DNA from: Gammaproteobacteria bacterium
GTDB taxonomy: Bacteria > Pseudomonadota > Gammaproteobacteria > DSM-19610
Length of the DNA stretch: 14,200 bases
Assembly: GCA_011371465.1 (NCBI GenBank)
Contig: DRQL01000094.1
Location: 1 to 14,200 of the forward strand
Direction: 5' to 3'
Below the pieces are notes generated by a model. It saw only the letters and a program-made list of their open reading frames with translations, was not told the origin of the DNA and searched no databases. A program made the translations under genes and the position numbers. Position 1 is the first letter of the stretch. Each line of letters begins with the position of its first letter. This document shows positions 1 to 7,747 of this stretch, piece after piece.

Positions 1-182
1 GCTTCCAGTTCGGAAGCGGCGAAGATGACCTTGATGATCTGCCTGTCGCCCTCGTTCAGCGCGCTGCGCATGTCGCGTGCGCGGTTCCTGGCCTCCCGGT
101 AGGATTCGTGCTGTTCGAGTTTATCCAGGGTCTTCAGCAGGCTGGTAGGACCCGGGGTAATTTTATAGATGTAATAGGGCAT
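1..182 (-). CDS. Conserved hypothetical protein, N-terminal part only
   Basis: The reading frame starts at the ATG whose complement lies at 180-182 and runs without a stop off the left edge, giving about 60 residues beginning MPYYIYKITPGPTSLLKTL. It is hydrophilic and charged, with no signal peptide or membrane segment. The N-terminus (a short beta-rich start followed by a Lys/Glu/Arg-rich helical stretch around residues 18-45) resembles small cytosolic conserved hypothetical proteins of gammaproteobacteria that I recall but cannot name. There is no clear Shine-Dalgarno sequence, but an extended -10 element lies 42-47 bases upstream. It sits 66 bp downstream of the DUF3301 gene on the same strand, so the two may be co-transcribed. 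The function is unknown, and the C-terminal part is outside the window. Confidence 0.7.
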   Translation of the reverse strand, partial: MPYYIYKITPGPTSLLKTLDKLEQHESYREARNRARDMRSALNEGDRQIIKVIFAASELE

Positions 183-223
183 GATGATGTGGATCGCGCT
201 CAGGTTGCTGGCTACGGTGCGAC

Positions 224-229
224 AGTATA
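224..229 (-). promoter_or_regulatory. Candidate extended -10 promoter for the left-edge gene
   Basis: On the minus strand the sequence TGCTATACT carries a TATACT -10 hexamer preceded by the TG of an extended -10 element. A loose -35 match (TTGTGA) lies 19 bp upstream. The start codon at 182 would then have a 5' leader of about 35 nt. This is a motif match by eye only. Confidence 0.35.
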
Positions 230-248
230 GCAAGCCGGTGCAGGTTGC

Positions 249-545
249 TCACAAGCCCACTTGTTCAACATGGTTTCCCTGCGTAATGACAAAACCGGTG
301 CGGCGATCATAACCCTCGGCGCTGTAGGCGAACTGGAAAGTGCGTTGCAGGGTAAGGCTGCCGTGCCGGGAACGGCGCAGCGCAACGCGCTGCAGCGTCA
401 CCGTGGCATCCAGTAGCTGCAGTTGCTGGTGTCTGCAGATATCGCGCGCCGCCAGCAGGGCCAGCTCCCTGTCACGCAGGGTGTTTTGCCAGAACCAGAC
501 AAATAATCCCAGTAGAATCAGTAACAAGAGGCCAGTGCTTTCCAT
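249..545 (-). CDS. DUF3301 family membrane-anchored protein
   Basis: The product is a 98-aa protein of unknown function with one N-terminal transmembrane helix (about residues 4-19, LLLLILLGLFVWFWQ). A short Arg/Glu-rich helix (RDRELALLAARDICRHQQLQLL) follows, and the rest is a beta-rich cytosolic domain with the pattern LQRVALRR...LTLQRTFQFAYS. This architecture and length are those of the DUF3301 family of gammaproteobacteria, recognised from memory of the family. An upstream in-frame TTG at 590 would add 15 residues, but the ATG at 545 puts the hydrophobic helix at the N-terminus as in the family, so I chose it. No strong Shine-Dalgarno sequence is visible. It is divergent from the antitoxin-like gene and precedes the left-edge gene on the same strand. 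Confidence 0.85.
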   Translation of the reverse strand: MESTGLLLLILLGLFVWFWQNTLRDRELALLAARDICRHQQLQLLDATVTLQRVALRRSRHGSLTLQRTFQFAYSAEGYDRRTGFVITQGNHVEQVGL

Positions 546-633
546 CGGTTGGTTTGTGATCGGGGAGCTGAAAAGCCCAGTGTACCTCAAAGCTGGTAGG
601 GAAAAGCCGGGCAGCAGGGTGGTGCCGGCGTGT

Positions 634-639
634 TACAAT
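634..639 (+). promoter_or_regulatory. Candidate extended -10 promoter for the antitoxin-like gene
   Basis: TGTTACAAT gives a TACAAT -10 hexamer with an upstream TG (extended -10). No convincing -35 box is seen 16-18 bp upstream. The implied transcription start near 646 leaves a 23-nt leader that contains an AGAGG ribosome-binding site before the ATG at 669. Confidence 0.4.
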
Positions 640-668
640 CGGGGCGGTTACGGAGCAGAGGGCCTGTC

Positions 669-1067
669 ATGACTGGCATGAGCGAAGAAGAACGTCTGGA
701 ACTGACGCGCGGTATTTTGAATATGCTGGATGACTGGGAGGTCGACGCAAAAGACCAGCTGACCCTGCTGGGCATGAGTGATGTCCCGGCACGCGAGGTG
801 AAACGCCTGCGCGAAAGCCGCCCGCTTCCGGATGATCCGGAAATCATGCAGCGTATCGAGCACCTGATCTGTATCGCCGACGCCTTGCGCACCACCTATC
901 CTTTCAGCAAGCGCATGGGCAGAATGTGGATGCACAAGCCCAACAGAAAGTTCCGCCAGCGTACACCGGTTGCCATGATGGTCGAAGACGGCATGGTCGG
1001 GATCATTTCCGTTCGTTCCTACCTGGACTGCACCTTCAGCTGGGATTTGTCGGGATCAAAAGCCTGA
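669..1067 (+). CDS. Xre/MbcA/ParS toxin-binding-domain protein (antitoxin-like, DUF2384 type)
   Basis: The product is a 132-aa cytosolic protein. The N-terminal half (about residues 5-60) is all-helical and looks like the Xre-type helix-turn-helix of these proteins (VDAKDQLTLLGMSDVPAREVKRLR). The C-terminal part (about 65-120) reads LICIADALRTTYPFSKRMG, then W-M-H-K-P-N-R-K-F, then TPVAMMVEDGMVGIISVRSYLD. That is the hallmark helix-and-strand pattern of the MbcA/ParS/Xre antitoxin C-terminal domain (DUF2384), which in true systems binds a RES-domain toxin. The ATG at 669 has AGAGG seven bases upstream; an in-frame GTG at 630 and an ATG at 678 are less likely. No RES or other toxin gene is adjacent: DUF3301 is divergent on the left and a Kef antiporter convergent on the right. 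It may therefore be an orphan regulator rather than half of a toxin-antitoxin pair. Family assignment is fairly sure; biological role is not. Confidence 0.75.
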   Translation: MTGMSEEERLELTRGILNMLDDWEVDAKDQLTLLGMSDVPAREVKRLRESRPLPDDPEIMQRIEHLICIADALRTTYPFSKRMGRMWMHKPNRKFRQRTPVAMMVEDGMVGIISVRSYLDCTFSWDLSGSKA

Positions 1068-1175
1068 TACGACCGCTTCCCCCTTTCTTCCGTGCCTGCG
1101 CTGCTCGATGTGCCCGGCGGGCTGTCAGGAGGCAAGTGGAACTATTTCTATGTCCAGCGATGACCCGGCCCGGTA

Positions 1176-2348
1176 TCAGTCCCGTCGCAGTCGGTCGGAA
1201 ACCGCAATGGGTGTCGGGTAACGCAACACGATGAAATAGGACGACACGATGAAGGTGATTAGTGTCGCCAGCTGGATCAGATAGGATGCCTGCATGCCGA
1301 TGACGCCGGACTGTGTGGCCAGGATGGCAATCAGCAGGGAGAATTCACTGATCTGTCCCAGCCGGGCGCCAATTTCCGCGGCGGTCTGCGGGGGCTCGCC
1401 TTCCATGATCCACAGGCGTTTGAATACCACCGGCTTGACCAGCAGAGCGATACCGGCCAGCAGCAGGGCCGGCAGCGCGACCTGTTGCATGGCGGAAAGG
1501 TCAAAGGCGGCTCCCAGGCTGAAGAAAAACACCACCAGGAAGAAGTCCCTTAACGGCTTCAGGCTCTCCGCGATGTAGCGCGAAATCGGCTCGGTTGCTA
1601 CGGAGATGCCGGCGATAAAGGCGCCAATCTCGGGCGACAGGCCCAGTGCTTCGGCCAGCTCTGCCATGCCCAGGCACCAGCCGATCGCCAGCAGGAAAAT
1701 ATATTCCTTGATGGTATCGAATCGTGCCAGCAGCCGGGTCAGTACAAAGCGTGCAAAAGCGAAGGCGAACAGCAGAATTCCCGGCAGTGCCAGGCTCATG
1801 ATGGTGACGTGCTGCCAGCCACTGCCGGCGTTGGCCACGCTGTGCAGTGCCAGCAGGATCACAATGGCAACCAGGTCCTGCAGCAACAGCACGCTGATGA
1901 TGATTTCACCCGTGTGCTGGTGGTGCAGCACCGTGCTTGGCAACAGTTTCAGCCCGATGATGGTGCTGGAGAACATCAACGTGGCGCCGATCACCACTGA
2001 CTCTGTGACCGGGTAGCCGAACAGCAGACCCGTGGCGGTGCCGAGCACGGCAAACAGCAGCGAGCTGACCAGGGTGACGACGGTGGCCTTGCGGAACATG
2101 TTCCACAGGTCCTGCGGGTGCAGGTTCAGGCCCAGCAGGAACAGCAGGAAGACGATGCCCACGTGGGAGAGTTCCTGCAACAGGCTGACGTCGCCGACCA
2201 GTCCCAGTGCAGAAGGACCGATCGCCATGCCCAGCAGGATATAGGCCACGATGACGGACTGGCGCGCGTACAGCGCTGCCGTGGCCAGTACCGCGGCCCC
2301 GGTGAAAATCAGAAAAACAGAAAACAGGATCGACTGGTCCAATTCCAT
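1176..2348 (-). CDS. Kef-type cation/proton antiporter, membrane subunit (CPA2 family)
   Basis: The product is a 390-aa polytopic inner-membrane protein of the monovalent cation:proton antiporter-2 family, with roughly a dozen hydrophobic segments. Family signatures visible are LLGMAIGPSALGL near residue 40, a helix GIVFLLFLLGLNL near 70, FSSTIIGLKLLP near 130, LLLQDLVAIVILL near 155 (with the conserved Asp of the transport site) and GLSPEIGAFIAGISVA near 255. The protein ends about 15 residues after the last helix, so the C-terminal RCK/TrkA-N nucleotide-binding domain of KefB and KefC is absent. It therefore resembles short Kef-like antiporters rather than the glutathione-gated form. The ATG at 2348 is preceded by GAGGT at a good distance. 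Reading further upstream in this frame runs into the antisense of the adaptor gene and is not credible. It is divergent from the efflux operon. The transported cation (K+ or Na+) cannot be told from sequence. Confidence 0.88.
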   Translation of the reverse strand: MELDQSILFSVFLIFTGAAVLATAALYARQSVIVAYILLGMAIGPSALGLVGDVSLLQELSHVGIVFLLFLLGLNLHPQDLWNMFRKATVVTLVSSLLFAVLGTATGLLFGYPVTESVVIGATLMFSSTIIGLKLLPSTVLHHQHTGEIIISVLLLQDLVAIVILLALHSVANAGSGWQHVTIMSLALPGILLFAFAFARFVLTRLLARFDTIKEYIFLLAIGWCLGMAELAEALGLSPEIGAFIAGISVATEPISRYIAESLKPLRDFFLVVFFFSLGAAFDLSAMQQVALPALLLAGIALLVKPVVFKRLWIMEGEPPQTAAEIGARLGQISEFSLLIAILATQSGVIGMQASYLIQLATLITFIVSSYFIVLRYPTPIAVSDRLRRD

Positions 2349-2392
2349 TGCACCTCGTTTGCCGCCATCGGTCACTCCCGCCCTGGTCGGGA

Positions 2393-2420
2393 TTGAGGCA
2401 AAGCCTATCACACTAACAAT
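2393..2420 (+). promoter_or_regulatory. Candidate promoter for the RND efflux operon
   Basis: TTGAGG (2393-2398) and AACAAT (2415-2420) are separated by 16 bp, each matching four of six consensus bases. They lie in the divergent gap between the Kef-like gene and the adaptor gene, with an implied start near 2427. The match is moderate and unconfirmed. Confidence 0.3.
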
Positions 2421-2493
2421 CAAACGTTTTTTGAGTCGCCGGGGTTCAGCGGGTATCCTGCCGGTAGAGACGGTGACGGGGGCCTGGACGATT

Positions 2494-3591
2494 TTGCAAT
2501 ACACACGGACAGAACATACGCGGCAGCGATGGCCGCGTCGGATCGGCGTCCGCCGCCTGCTGGCCGCCCTGTTGCTGCCGCTGGCGCTGGTGGCTGCCCC
2601 GCTACGGGGTAGTGAAAAGCCGGTAGTGGTTGCCGAAGCCACGCTGCGCGAACTGGCGCCGGTCAACTGGTACACCGGTACCATCATCAGTCGGGAGCGG
2701 GCGAAACTCGCGGCCGAGGTGTCCGGGCGCCTGTTGTGGGTCGCAGAAGTCGGGGCGCAGGTGGATAAAGGTGCGACGGTAGCGCGCATCGACGGCGCGT
2801 TGATGAAAGAGGACCTGGCCGAACGCCAGGCGGATATTGCCCGCATCCGGGCGCGCCTCCAGTTCCTGGAAAAGGAAACCTCGCGCCTGCAGCGCCTGAC
2901 CAAACAGAATAATGCCGCGCAAAGCCAGCTGGAAAAGACCATGTCGGAACTGGCCTCTGCACGCAGCGAACTCAAGGCCGCCCAGGCACGCGAACGACGT
3001 ACGGCGCAGCAACTCGAGCGTACCGATCTGCGGGCACCTTTTTCCGGCGTAGTCACCGAGCGCCTGTTGCGTGCGGGAGAGTGGGCCGACGACGGTTCCG
3101 CGGTGGTGGCGATGACCGACCCCGACCTGCTCGAGGTGCAGAGCTGGGTGTCGGTATCAGCACTGCCTTTTATAAAAATGCAGTCCACCCTGAAGCTGGT
3201 GATCGGCGGGGAGGCCTGGCAGGGCACGGTACGTACCCTGGTCCCGGTGGGGGACCAGCGTTCCCGGCTGTATGAACTGCGCATCAGTTTGCCGGAGCGG
3301 CAATGGAACGTGGGCGAGAGTGTGCGCATTGCGGTACCGACTGCGCAGGCCAGGGAAGTGCTGGCCGTACCGCGCGATGCCCTGGTGATCCGGCGGAATT
3401 CCATCAGCCTGTTCCGTGTCGATGATGACCTCGTGGCCCGACAGGTCCCTGTGACGACCGGCATTGCCAGCGGTGCGTTCATCGAAGTGCAGGGCGACCT
3501 GAAGGCCGGTGACCGGGTGGTGATACGCGGTGGGGAGCGCCTGCGTGATGGCCAGCCGGTGACGATACAGAAACCGGGCGCCATGCAGTGA
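2494..3591 (+). CDS. RND efflux periplasmic adaptor (membrane fusion protein, HlyD/AcrA type)
   Basis: This is the periplasmic adaptor that links an RND permease to an outer-membrane channel. With the TTG start it is 365 aa, normal for the family. An Arg-rich n-region is followed by a signal-peptide core (about residues 24-38, LLAALLLPLALVAAP). A first barrel/lipoyl half follows (ERAKLAAEVSGRLLWVAEVGAQVDKGATVARID). A long coiled-coil hairpin (about 105-170, Leu/Glu/Arg/Gln-rich) comes next, then the second lipoyl half (RTDLRAPFSGVVTERLLRAGEWADDG). A beta-barrel and membrane-proximal domain end the protein (AVPRDALVIRR, VPVTTGIASGAFIEVQGDLKAGDRVVIRGGERLRDGQPV). The start is uncertain: there is no ATG near the signal peptide, GTG 2473 and TTG 2431 are alternatives, and an ATG at 2251 would run antisense through the Kef-like gene. 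No lipobox cysteine is seen. The stop overlaps the permease start by 4 nt. Confidence 0.85.
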   Translation: MQYTRTEHTRQRWPRRIGVRRLLAALLLPLALVAAPLRGSEKPVVVAEATLRELAPVNWYTGTIISRERAKLAAEVSGRLLWVAEVGAQVDKGATVARIDGALMKEDLAERQADIARIRARLQFLEKETSRLQRLTKQNNAAQSQLEKTMSELASARSELKAAQARERRTAQQLERTDLRAPFSGVVTERLLRAGEWADDGSAVVAMTDPDLLEVQSWVSVSALPFIKMQSTLKLVIGGEAWQGTVRTLVPVGDQRSRLYELRISLPERQWNVGESVRIAVPTAQAREVLAVPRDALVIRRNSISLFRVDDDLVARQVPVTTGIASGAFIEVQGDLKAGDRVVIRGGERLRDGQPVTIQKPGAMQ

Positions 3592-6500
3592 TACTGACGC
3601 GCCTGGCATTGGGTAACCCGGTGGCCGCCGTGGTGGTTGCGCTCATGGTCCTGTTGTTTGGCCTGATCAGCCTGATGCGTTTGCCGGTACAGTTGACCCC
3701 CGAGGTCGAGCGCACGGCCATCACCATCTCAACCGGCTGGCGCGCTGCTGCCCCGGTTGAAATCGAATCCGAGATCCTGGAACCGCAGGAACGCATGTTG
3801 CGCGGTACGCCCGGCATGACGAGCATGTTGTCACGTGCCCAGCGCGGGCGCGGGCGGCTTACCCTTCGTTTCAAGGCCGGTGTGGACCTGCAACGCGCAC
3901 TGGTCGACGTGCTGAACCGGCTCAACCGGGTCAGCAGCTACCCGGAGAACGTGGCGGAGCCGCGTCTGTCAACCATCGGGGCCAAAAATCGCCCGGTCGC
4001 CTGGTTCATTCTGAAAACCCTGCCGGGTAACCCGCGCAAGATCGGCACGTACCACCGCCTGGTCACCGAACTGGTGCAGGCACGCCTGGAACGGGTGCCG
4101 GGTGTGGCCCAGTCGGATGTGCGTGGCGGACGCGGGCGCGAGGTTCGCATTACCTTTGACCCGTACCGGATGGCGGCGCTGGGCATCGGTGTGCCGTCCA
4201 TCGCGGAGCGGGTCGGGAAAAACGAGGACATCTCGGCCGGGGAAGCCAACGTTGGCAAGCGACGCTATACGATCCGTTTTTCCGGCACCTATCCGCTGGA
4301 CCAGTTCGGTGAGCTGGTGGTGGACTGGCGCGAAGGCCGACCCGTGCTGTTGCGCGATATTGCCGAGGTTGAACTCAGGCCGGTCGAGCGCAGCAGCTTT
4401 GTCATCAACCAGGGTGAAAGTGCGATCGCTGTCAACGCCTACCGCGAGCCCGGTGTCAACGTATTGAAGCTGATGAGTGACCTGCAGGCGGCTGTGCGCG
4501 AGCTGGAAGGCCCGTTGCAGCAGGCCGGGCTCAGCATCGAGCAGGTCTACGATGAAACCATCTACATCAACCAGTCCATTCGTATGCTCGCCACCAACCT
4601 GGTGGCAGGAGTGGTGCTGGCGGTAGCGGTGCTGTGGTGGTTCATGCGCCGGCTGCGGGCAACGGCCATCGTTGCGGTGGCGATTCCTCTGTGCCTGGTG
4701 TTCGCCTTTATCATTCTCGATATCACCGGCCACACCCTGAATATTATCTCGCTGGCGGGGCTCGCGTTTGCGGTGGGCATGGTGCTCGATGCCGGTATCG
4801 TCGTGCTGGAGAATATCGTGCGCCTGCGTGAACAGGACCTGCCGGCGGAACAGGCGGCGTCGCTGGGCGTGGACCAGGTGTGGGGGGCCTTGCTGGCGTC
4901 CACCGCGACTACCGTGGCCGTGTTCCTGCCGGTGGTGTTTCTCGATGACCAGGTGGGGCAGCTGTTTGGCGATCTGGCTGTCGCCATTTCCGCGGCCGTG
5001 GTTGCTTCGCTGTTGATCGCCGTGTACATGGTGCCGGTCACCGCTGCCAACTGGCTGACCGGGCTGAAGCTGGAAGACCGGCATGCACACTGGTGGCGTT
5101 CCGCCAGCGCATGGATTATGCGCATGACGGATACCCCGGCACGGCGGCACAGCCTGATCCTGGCGCTGATTGGCGTGCCGCTGGTGCTGAGCGGCCTGCT
5201 GCTGCCCGAAGCGGACTACCTGCCCACCGGCAATCGCAACCGGGTGTCGGCCTCGATCAGCGTTGCACCCGGCGTCAACCTGGATACCATCGAAAAGGAA
5301 GTGGGCCAGGTGATCGCGCGGCGCATGGCGCCGTACCTGAGCGGGGAAAAACAGCCGCAGGTGAAAAACTACTTTTTCGTGGTCTATCGTGGTGGCGCGC
5401 ACATGGGGGTACGCCCCGTTGACCCGGATTCAGTGGATGCGCTGATCCCGATTCTGAATGACATCGTGAGCGGGTTTCCGGATACGCTGGCGTTTGCGCG
5501 CCGGGATTCCCTGTTCAGTGGTGTGGGTGGTGGCGGCAGTGTCGATGTCAACCTGCAGTCGCGGCATCTGGAAGCCCTGCTGGAAGCGGCACGTGCAGGC
5601 TATGACCTGATTGAACAGGCGATACCCGGGGTTTCCATCCGTCCTTCCCCGGGCCTGGAAATGGCCGAACCGGAAATCCTGCTGGTGCCGGATGAACGGC
5701 GTATTGCCGAGGCCGGCTGGAACCGCGAGACACTCGGGCGTGTCGCGCGTGCGTTCGGGTCCGGCCTGTACGTGGGCGAGTATTTCGACGGCGAACGACG
5801 GCGCGATATCGTCGTGCGTACGGAACCCTGGCATACCCCGGAAGAGCTGGAAGCCCTGCCGGTGGTGACGCCGGAAGCCGGCGTGCTGCCACTCGGCGAA
5901 CTGGTCCGCATCGAACGTACCGCCGGTCCCGGCCAGATTCGCCGCCTCGACCGGCGCCGCACGGTGAGCCTGCAATTGCGGGCCCCGGAAGGCATGTCCC
6001 TCGAACACCTTATGAAGGTGCTGCGCAGTGACGTCGAACCGCAGTTGCTGGGTCTGTTGCCTGAGGATGGCGGCATCCGCTACTCCGGTACCGCAAAGAA
6101 GCTGGACGCGGCACTGCAAACGGTCAGCGGCAGCTTTCTGCTGGCCATCGCCATTCTCTACCTGCTGATGACCGCCCTGTTTCGATCCTTTATCGACAGT
6201 TTGCTGGTGCTGGTGGTCCTGCCACTGGCTACCGTGGGTGGGGTGATGGCTCTGCAACTGGTGAACCTGTTCGCATTCCAGCCGCTGGACCTGCTGACCA
6301 TGATCGGTTTTGTGATCCTGCTGGGGCTGGTGGTCAACAACGCCATCCTGCTGGTCTACCAGACCCGCAGTGCCGAACGGGAAGGGCTGGCGCGCAGACT
6401 TGCGGTGGAGCAGGCCGTGCAATTGCGCCTGCGGCCGATCCTGATGAGCACCCTGACCAGCCTGTTCGGCATGTTGCCACTGTTGCTGGTCCCTGGCGCG

Positions 6501-6650
6501 GGTACGGAACTGTATCGCGGGCTGGCGGCCGTTATCGTGGGTGGTCTGTCCATCAGCACCCTGTTTACCCTGTTGCTGTTGCCGAGCCTGCTGCGCCTGG
6601 GTGAAATGAATTCCTGCCATACGGCATCGGGTGATACCATAGCGCCATGA
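3588..6650 (+). CDS. RND-family efflux permease (AcrB/HAE-like inner-membrane pump)
   Basis: The product is a 1020-aa proton-driven transporter with the two-fold RND layout. TM1 is at about residues 10-30, a large periplasmic loop spans 31-330 (pore/docking domains), TM2-6 lie near 330-470, a second loop spans about 545-850, and TM8-12 run from 850 to the end. The N-terminus ILTRLALGNPVAAVV, LPVQLTPEVE and the TM4 element FAVGMVLDAGIVVLENI are family hallmarks. One proton-relay aspartate is present (D401), but the residue after it is Ala402, where AcrB has a second Asp. In TM10 the AcrB lysine region reads LGLVVNNAILLVY, with Asn917-Asn918. This places the pump outside classical AcrB, nearer the broad group of HAE-like pumps with one relay Asp. 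The GTG start overlaps the adaptor stop (GTGA), and its own stop overlaps the DUF2333 start (ATGA). Substrate is unknown; no tolC-like gene is in the window. Confidence 0.92.
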   Translation: MILTRLALGNPVAAVVVALMVLLFGLISLMRLPVQLTPEVERTAITISTGWRAAAPVEIESEILEPQERMLRGTPGMTSMLSRAQRGRGRLTLRFKAGVDLQRALVDVLNRLNRVSSYPENVAEPRLSTIGAKNRPVAWFILKTLPGNPRKIGTYHRLVTELVQARLERVPGVAQSDVRGGRGREVRITFDPYRMAALGIGVPSIAERVGKNEDISAGEANVGKRRYTIRFSGTYPLDQFGELVVDWREGRPVLLRDIAEVELRPVERSSFVINQGESAIAVNAYREPGVNVLKLMSDLQAAVRELEGPLQQAGLSIEQVYDETIYINQSIRMLATNLVAGVVLAVAVLWWFMRRLRATAIVAVAIPLCLVFAFIILDITGHTLNIISLAGLAFAVGMVLDAGIVVLENIVRLREQDLPAEQAASLGVDQVWGALLASTATTVAVFLPVVFLDDQVGQLFGDLAVAISAAVVASLLIAVYMVPVTAANWLTGLKLEDRHAHWWRSASAWIMRMTDTPARRHSLILALIGVPLVLSGLLLPEADYLPTGNRNRVSASISVAPGVNLDTIEKEVGQVIARRMAPYLSGEKQPQVKNYFFVVYRGGAHMGVRPVDPDSVDALIPILNDIVSGFPDTLAFARRDSLFSGVGGGGSVDVNLQSRHLEALLEAARAGYDLIEQAIPGVSIRPSPGLEMAEPEILLVPDERRIAEAGWNRETLGRVARAFGSGLYVGEYFDGERRRDIVVRTEPWHTPEELEALPVVTPEAGVLPLGELVRIERTAGPGQIRRLDRRRTVSLQLRAPEGMSLEHLMKVLRSDVEPQLLGLLPEDGGIRYSGTAKKLDAALQTVSGSFLLAIAILYLLMTALFRSFIDSLLVLVVLPLATVGGVMALQLVNLFAFQPLDLLTMIGFVILLGLVVNNAILLVYQTRSAEREGLARRLAVEQAVQLRLRPILMSTLTSLFGMLPLLLVPGAGTELYRGLAAVIVGGLSISTLFTLLLLPSLLRLGEMNSCHTASGDTIAP

Positions 6651-7738
6651 ACTGGAAAGAGCAGGTGCGCGGTACCCTGTGGCGATGGGCGGAATCCTTC
6701 AAGGGCTGGCTGTGGCGCCTGGGCGCGTTGTACCACCCGAAAAATCTCAGGCAGAAAGGACTTGTGGGCGCGGCGGCTTTATTGCTGCTGGCAGCCCTGT
6801 TTATCGCCCTGGTGGTCGGCTGGTACTGGAGCCGGGAACCGGATCGTTTTGACGTCCGTGAAGTCGCCCTGCAGCAGGTCGAGGGGGATGCTGGCCGGCT
6901 GGTGACCGGTGTGACCTTCACCAGTACCCTCATCCAGATCGGCGAAGTACTGTTGAACAAACGCGGTGGTTATCTTTCCAACGATAAACTGCCGCCCGGG
7001 GTATGGCTGGACAATATGCCGAACTGGGAGTACGGCGCGCTGGTCATGTTGCGCGATGCCACCAGTGCACTGCGTAATAATCTATCACGCTCCCAGTCCC
7101 AGTCGGTCGAGAACAAGGCCCTGTCGGATGCGGACCCCCGTTTCAACTTCCGTAACGATTCGTGGCTGCTGCCCGCCACGGAGAGTGAATACAGGAAGGC
7201 GCTGCGGGCACTGGGTGAATACCTGCGGGAACTGAGCGATGCGGACAAGCAGCAGGCGCAGTTCTTTGCGCGGGCCGATAACCTGCGCCAGTACCTGGAA
7301 GTGGTTGGCAAACGGCTGGGCAGCCTGTCGCAACGGCTCAGCGCCAGCGTCGGCCAGGTGCGCGTCAACACCGACCTGGCCGGTGAAAGCCGTGCCCGTC
7401 AATCCACCGCGACACCGGAGATTCTGACGGTAAAGACACCCTGGCTCGAACTGGACGACGTGTTCTATGAAGCGCGCGGTGCGACCTGGGCCCTGCGGGC
7501 CATACTGGAAGCGGTGGAATATGATTTCGAGGACATACTGAAGAAAAAAAATGCCCTGGTGTCATTGCGGCAGATTATCCGTGAACTGGAAGAGTCGCAG
7601 CAGCCGACCTTCAGCCCGGTGATACTCAACGGCAGTGGTTTCGGCATATTTGCCAACTATTCACTGACCATGGCCAATTACATTGCGCGTGCCAACGCGG
7701 CAGTGATCGATTTACGGGCACTGTTGCAGCAAGGCTAG
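6647..7738 (+). CDS. DUF2333 family membrane protein
   Basis: The product is a 363-aa protein matching DUF2333 as I remember the family. It has a basic, Trp-rich N-terminus (residues 1-37), one transmembrane helix (about 39-62, GAAALLLLAALFIALVVGWYW) and a large soluble domain predicted outside the cytoplasm. The conserved-looking block is TSTLIQIGEVLLNKRGGYLSND...LPPGVWLDNMPNWEYGAL, followed by helical segments (YRKALRALGEYLRELSDAD; NLRQYLEVVGKRLGSLSQRL). Its ATG lies inside the permease stop (ATGA), with no independent gap for a promoter, so it should be co-transcribed and translationally coupled to the pump. The family has no function I know of. The position suggests a role in pump assembly or in the same envelope process, but that is inference. 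Thirty-four-base inverted repeats begin nine bases after its stop. Confidence 0.85.
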   Translation: MNWKEQVRGTLWRWAESFKGWLWRLGALYHPKNLRQKGLVGAAALLLLAALFIALVVGWYWSREPDRFDVREVALQQVEGDAGRLVTGVTFTSTLIQIGEVLLNKRGGYLSNDKLPPGVWLDNMPNWEYGALVMLRDATSALRNNLSRSQSQSVENKALSDADPRFNFRNDSWLLPATESEYRKALRALGEYLRELSDADKQQAQFFARADNLRQYLEVVGKRLGSLSQRLSASVGQVRVNTDLAGESRARQSTATPEILTVKTPWLELDDVFYEARGATWALRAILEAVEYDFEDILKKKNALVSLRQIIRELEESQQPTFSPVILNGSGFGIFANYSLTMANYIARANAAVIDLRALLQQG

Positions 7739-7747
7739 TTTCAGGGT

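Noticed and set aside
2374..2390. TCCCG/CGGGA hairpin in the kef-adaptor gap as an operator
   Set aside because: Five base pairs in GC-rich DNA is expected by chance, and it does not align with a promoter element.
2251..2493. Adaptor gene starting at the ATG at 2251
   Set aside because: It would run through the Kef-like gene on the opposite strand and put 80 residues before the signal peptide.
2349..3584. N-terminal extension of the Kef-like frame to 802 residues
   Set aside because: The extra 412 residues are Arg/Ser-rich and antisense to the adaptor gene; GAGGT before the ATG at 2348 marks the real start.
3969..5402. 477-residue open frame on the minus strand, antisense to the RND permease
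   Set aside because: It is rich in His, Gln and Arg with no recognisable domain, and lies entirely opposite a clear 1020-aa permease. This is a usual shadow in high-GC coding DNA.
5430..6620. 396-residue minus-strand frame, antisense to the end of the permease
   Set aside because: It has the same Gln/His-rich shadow composition, no start signal and no family resemblance.
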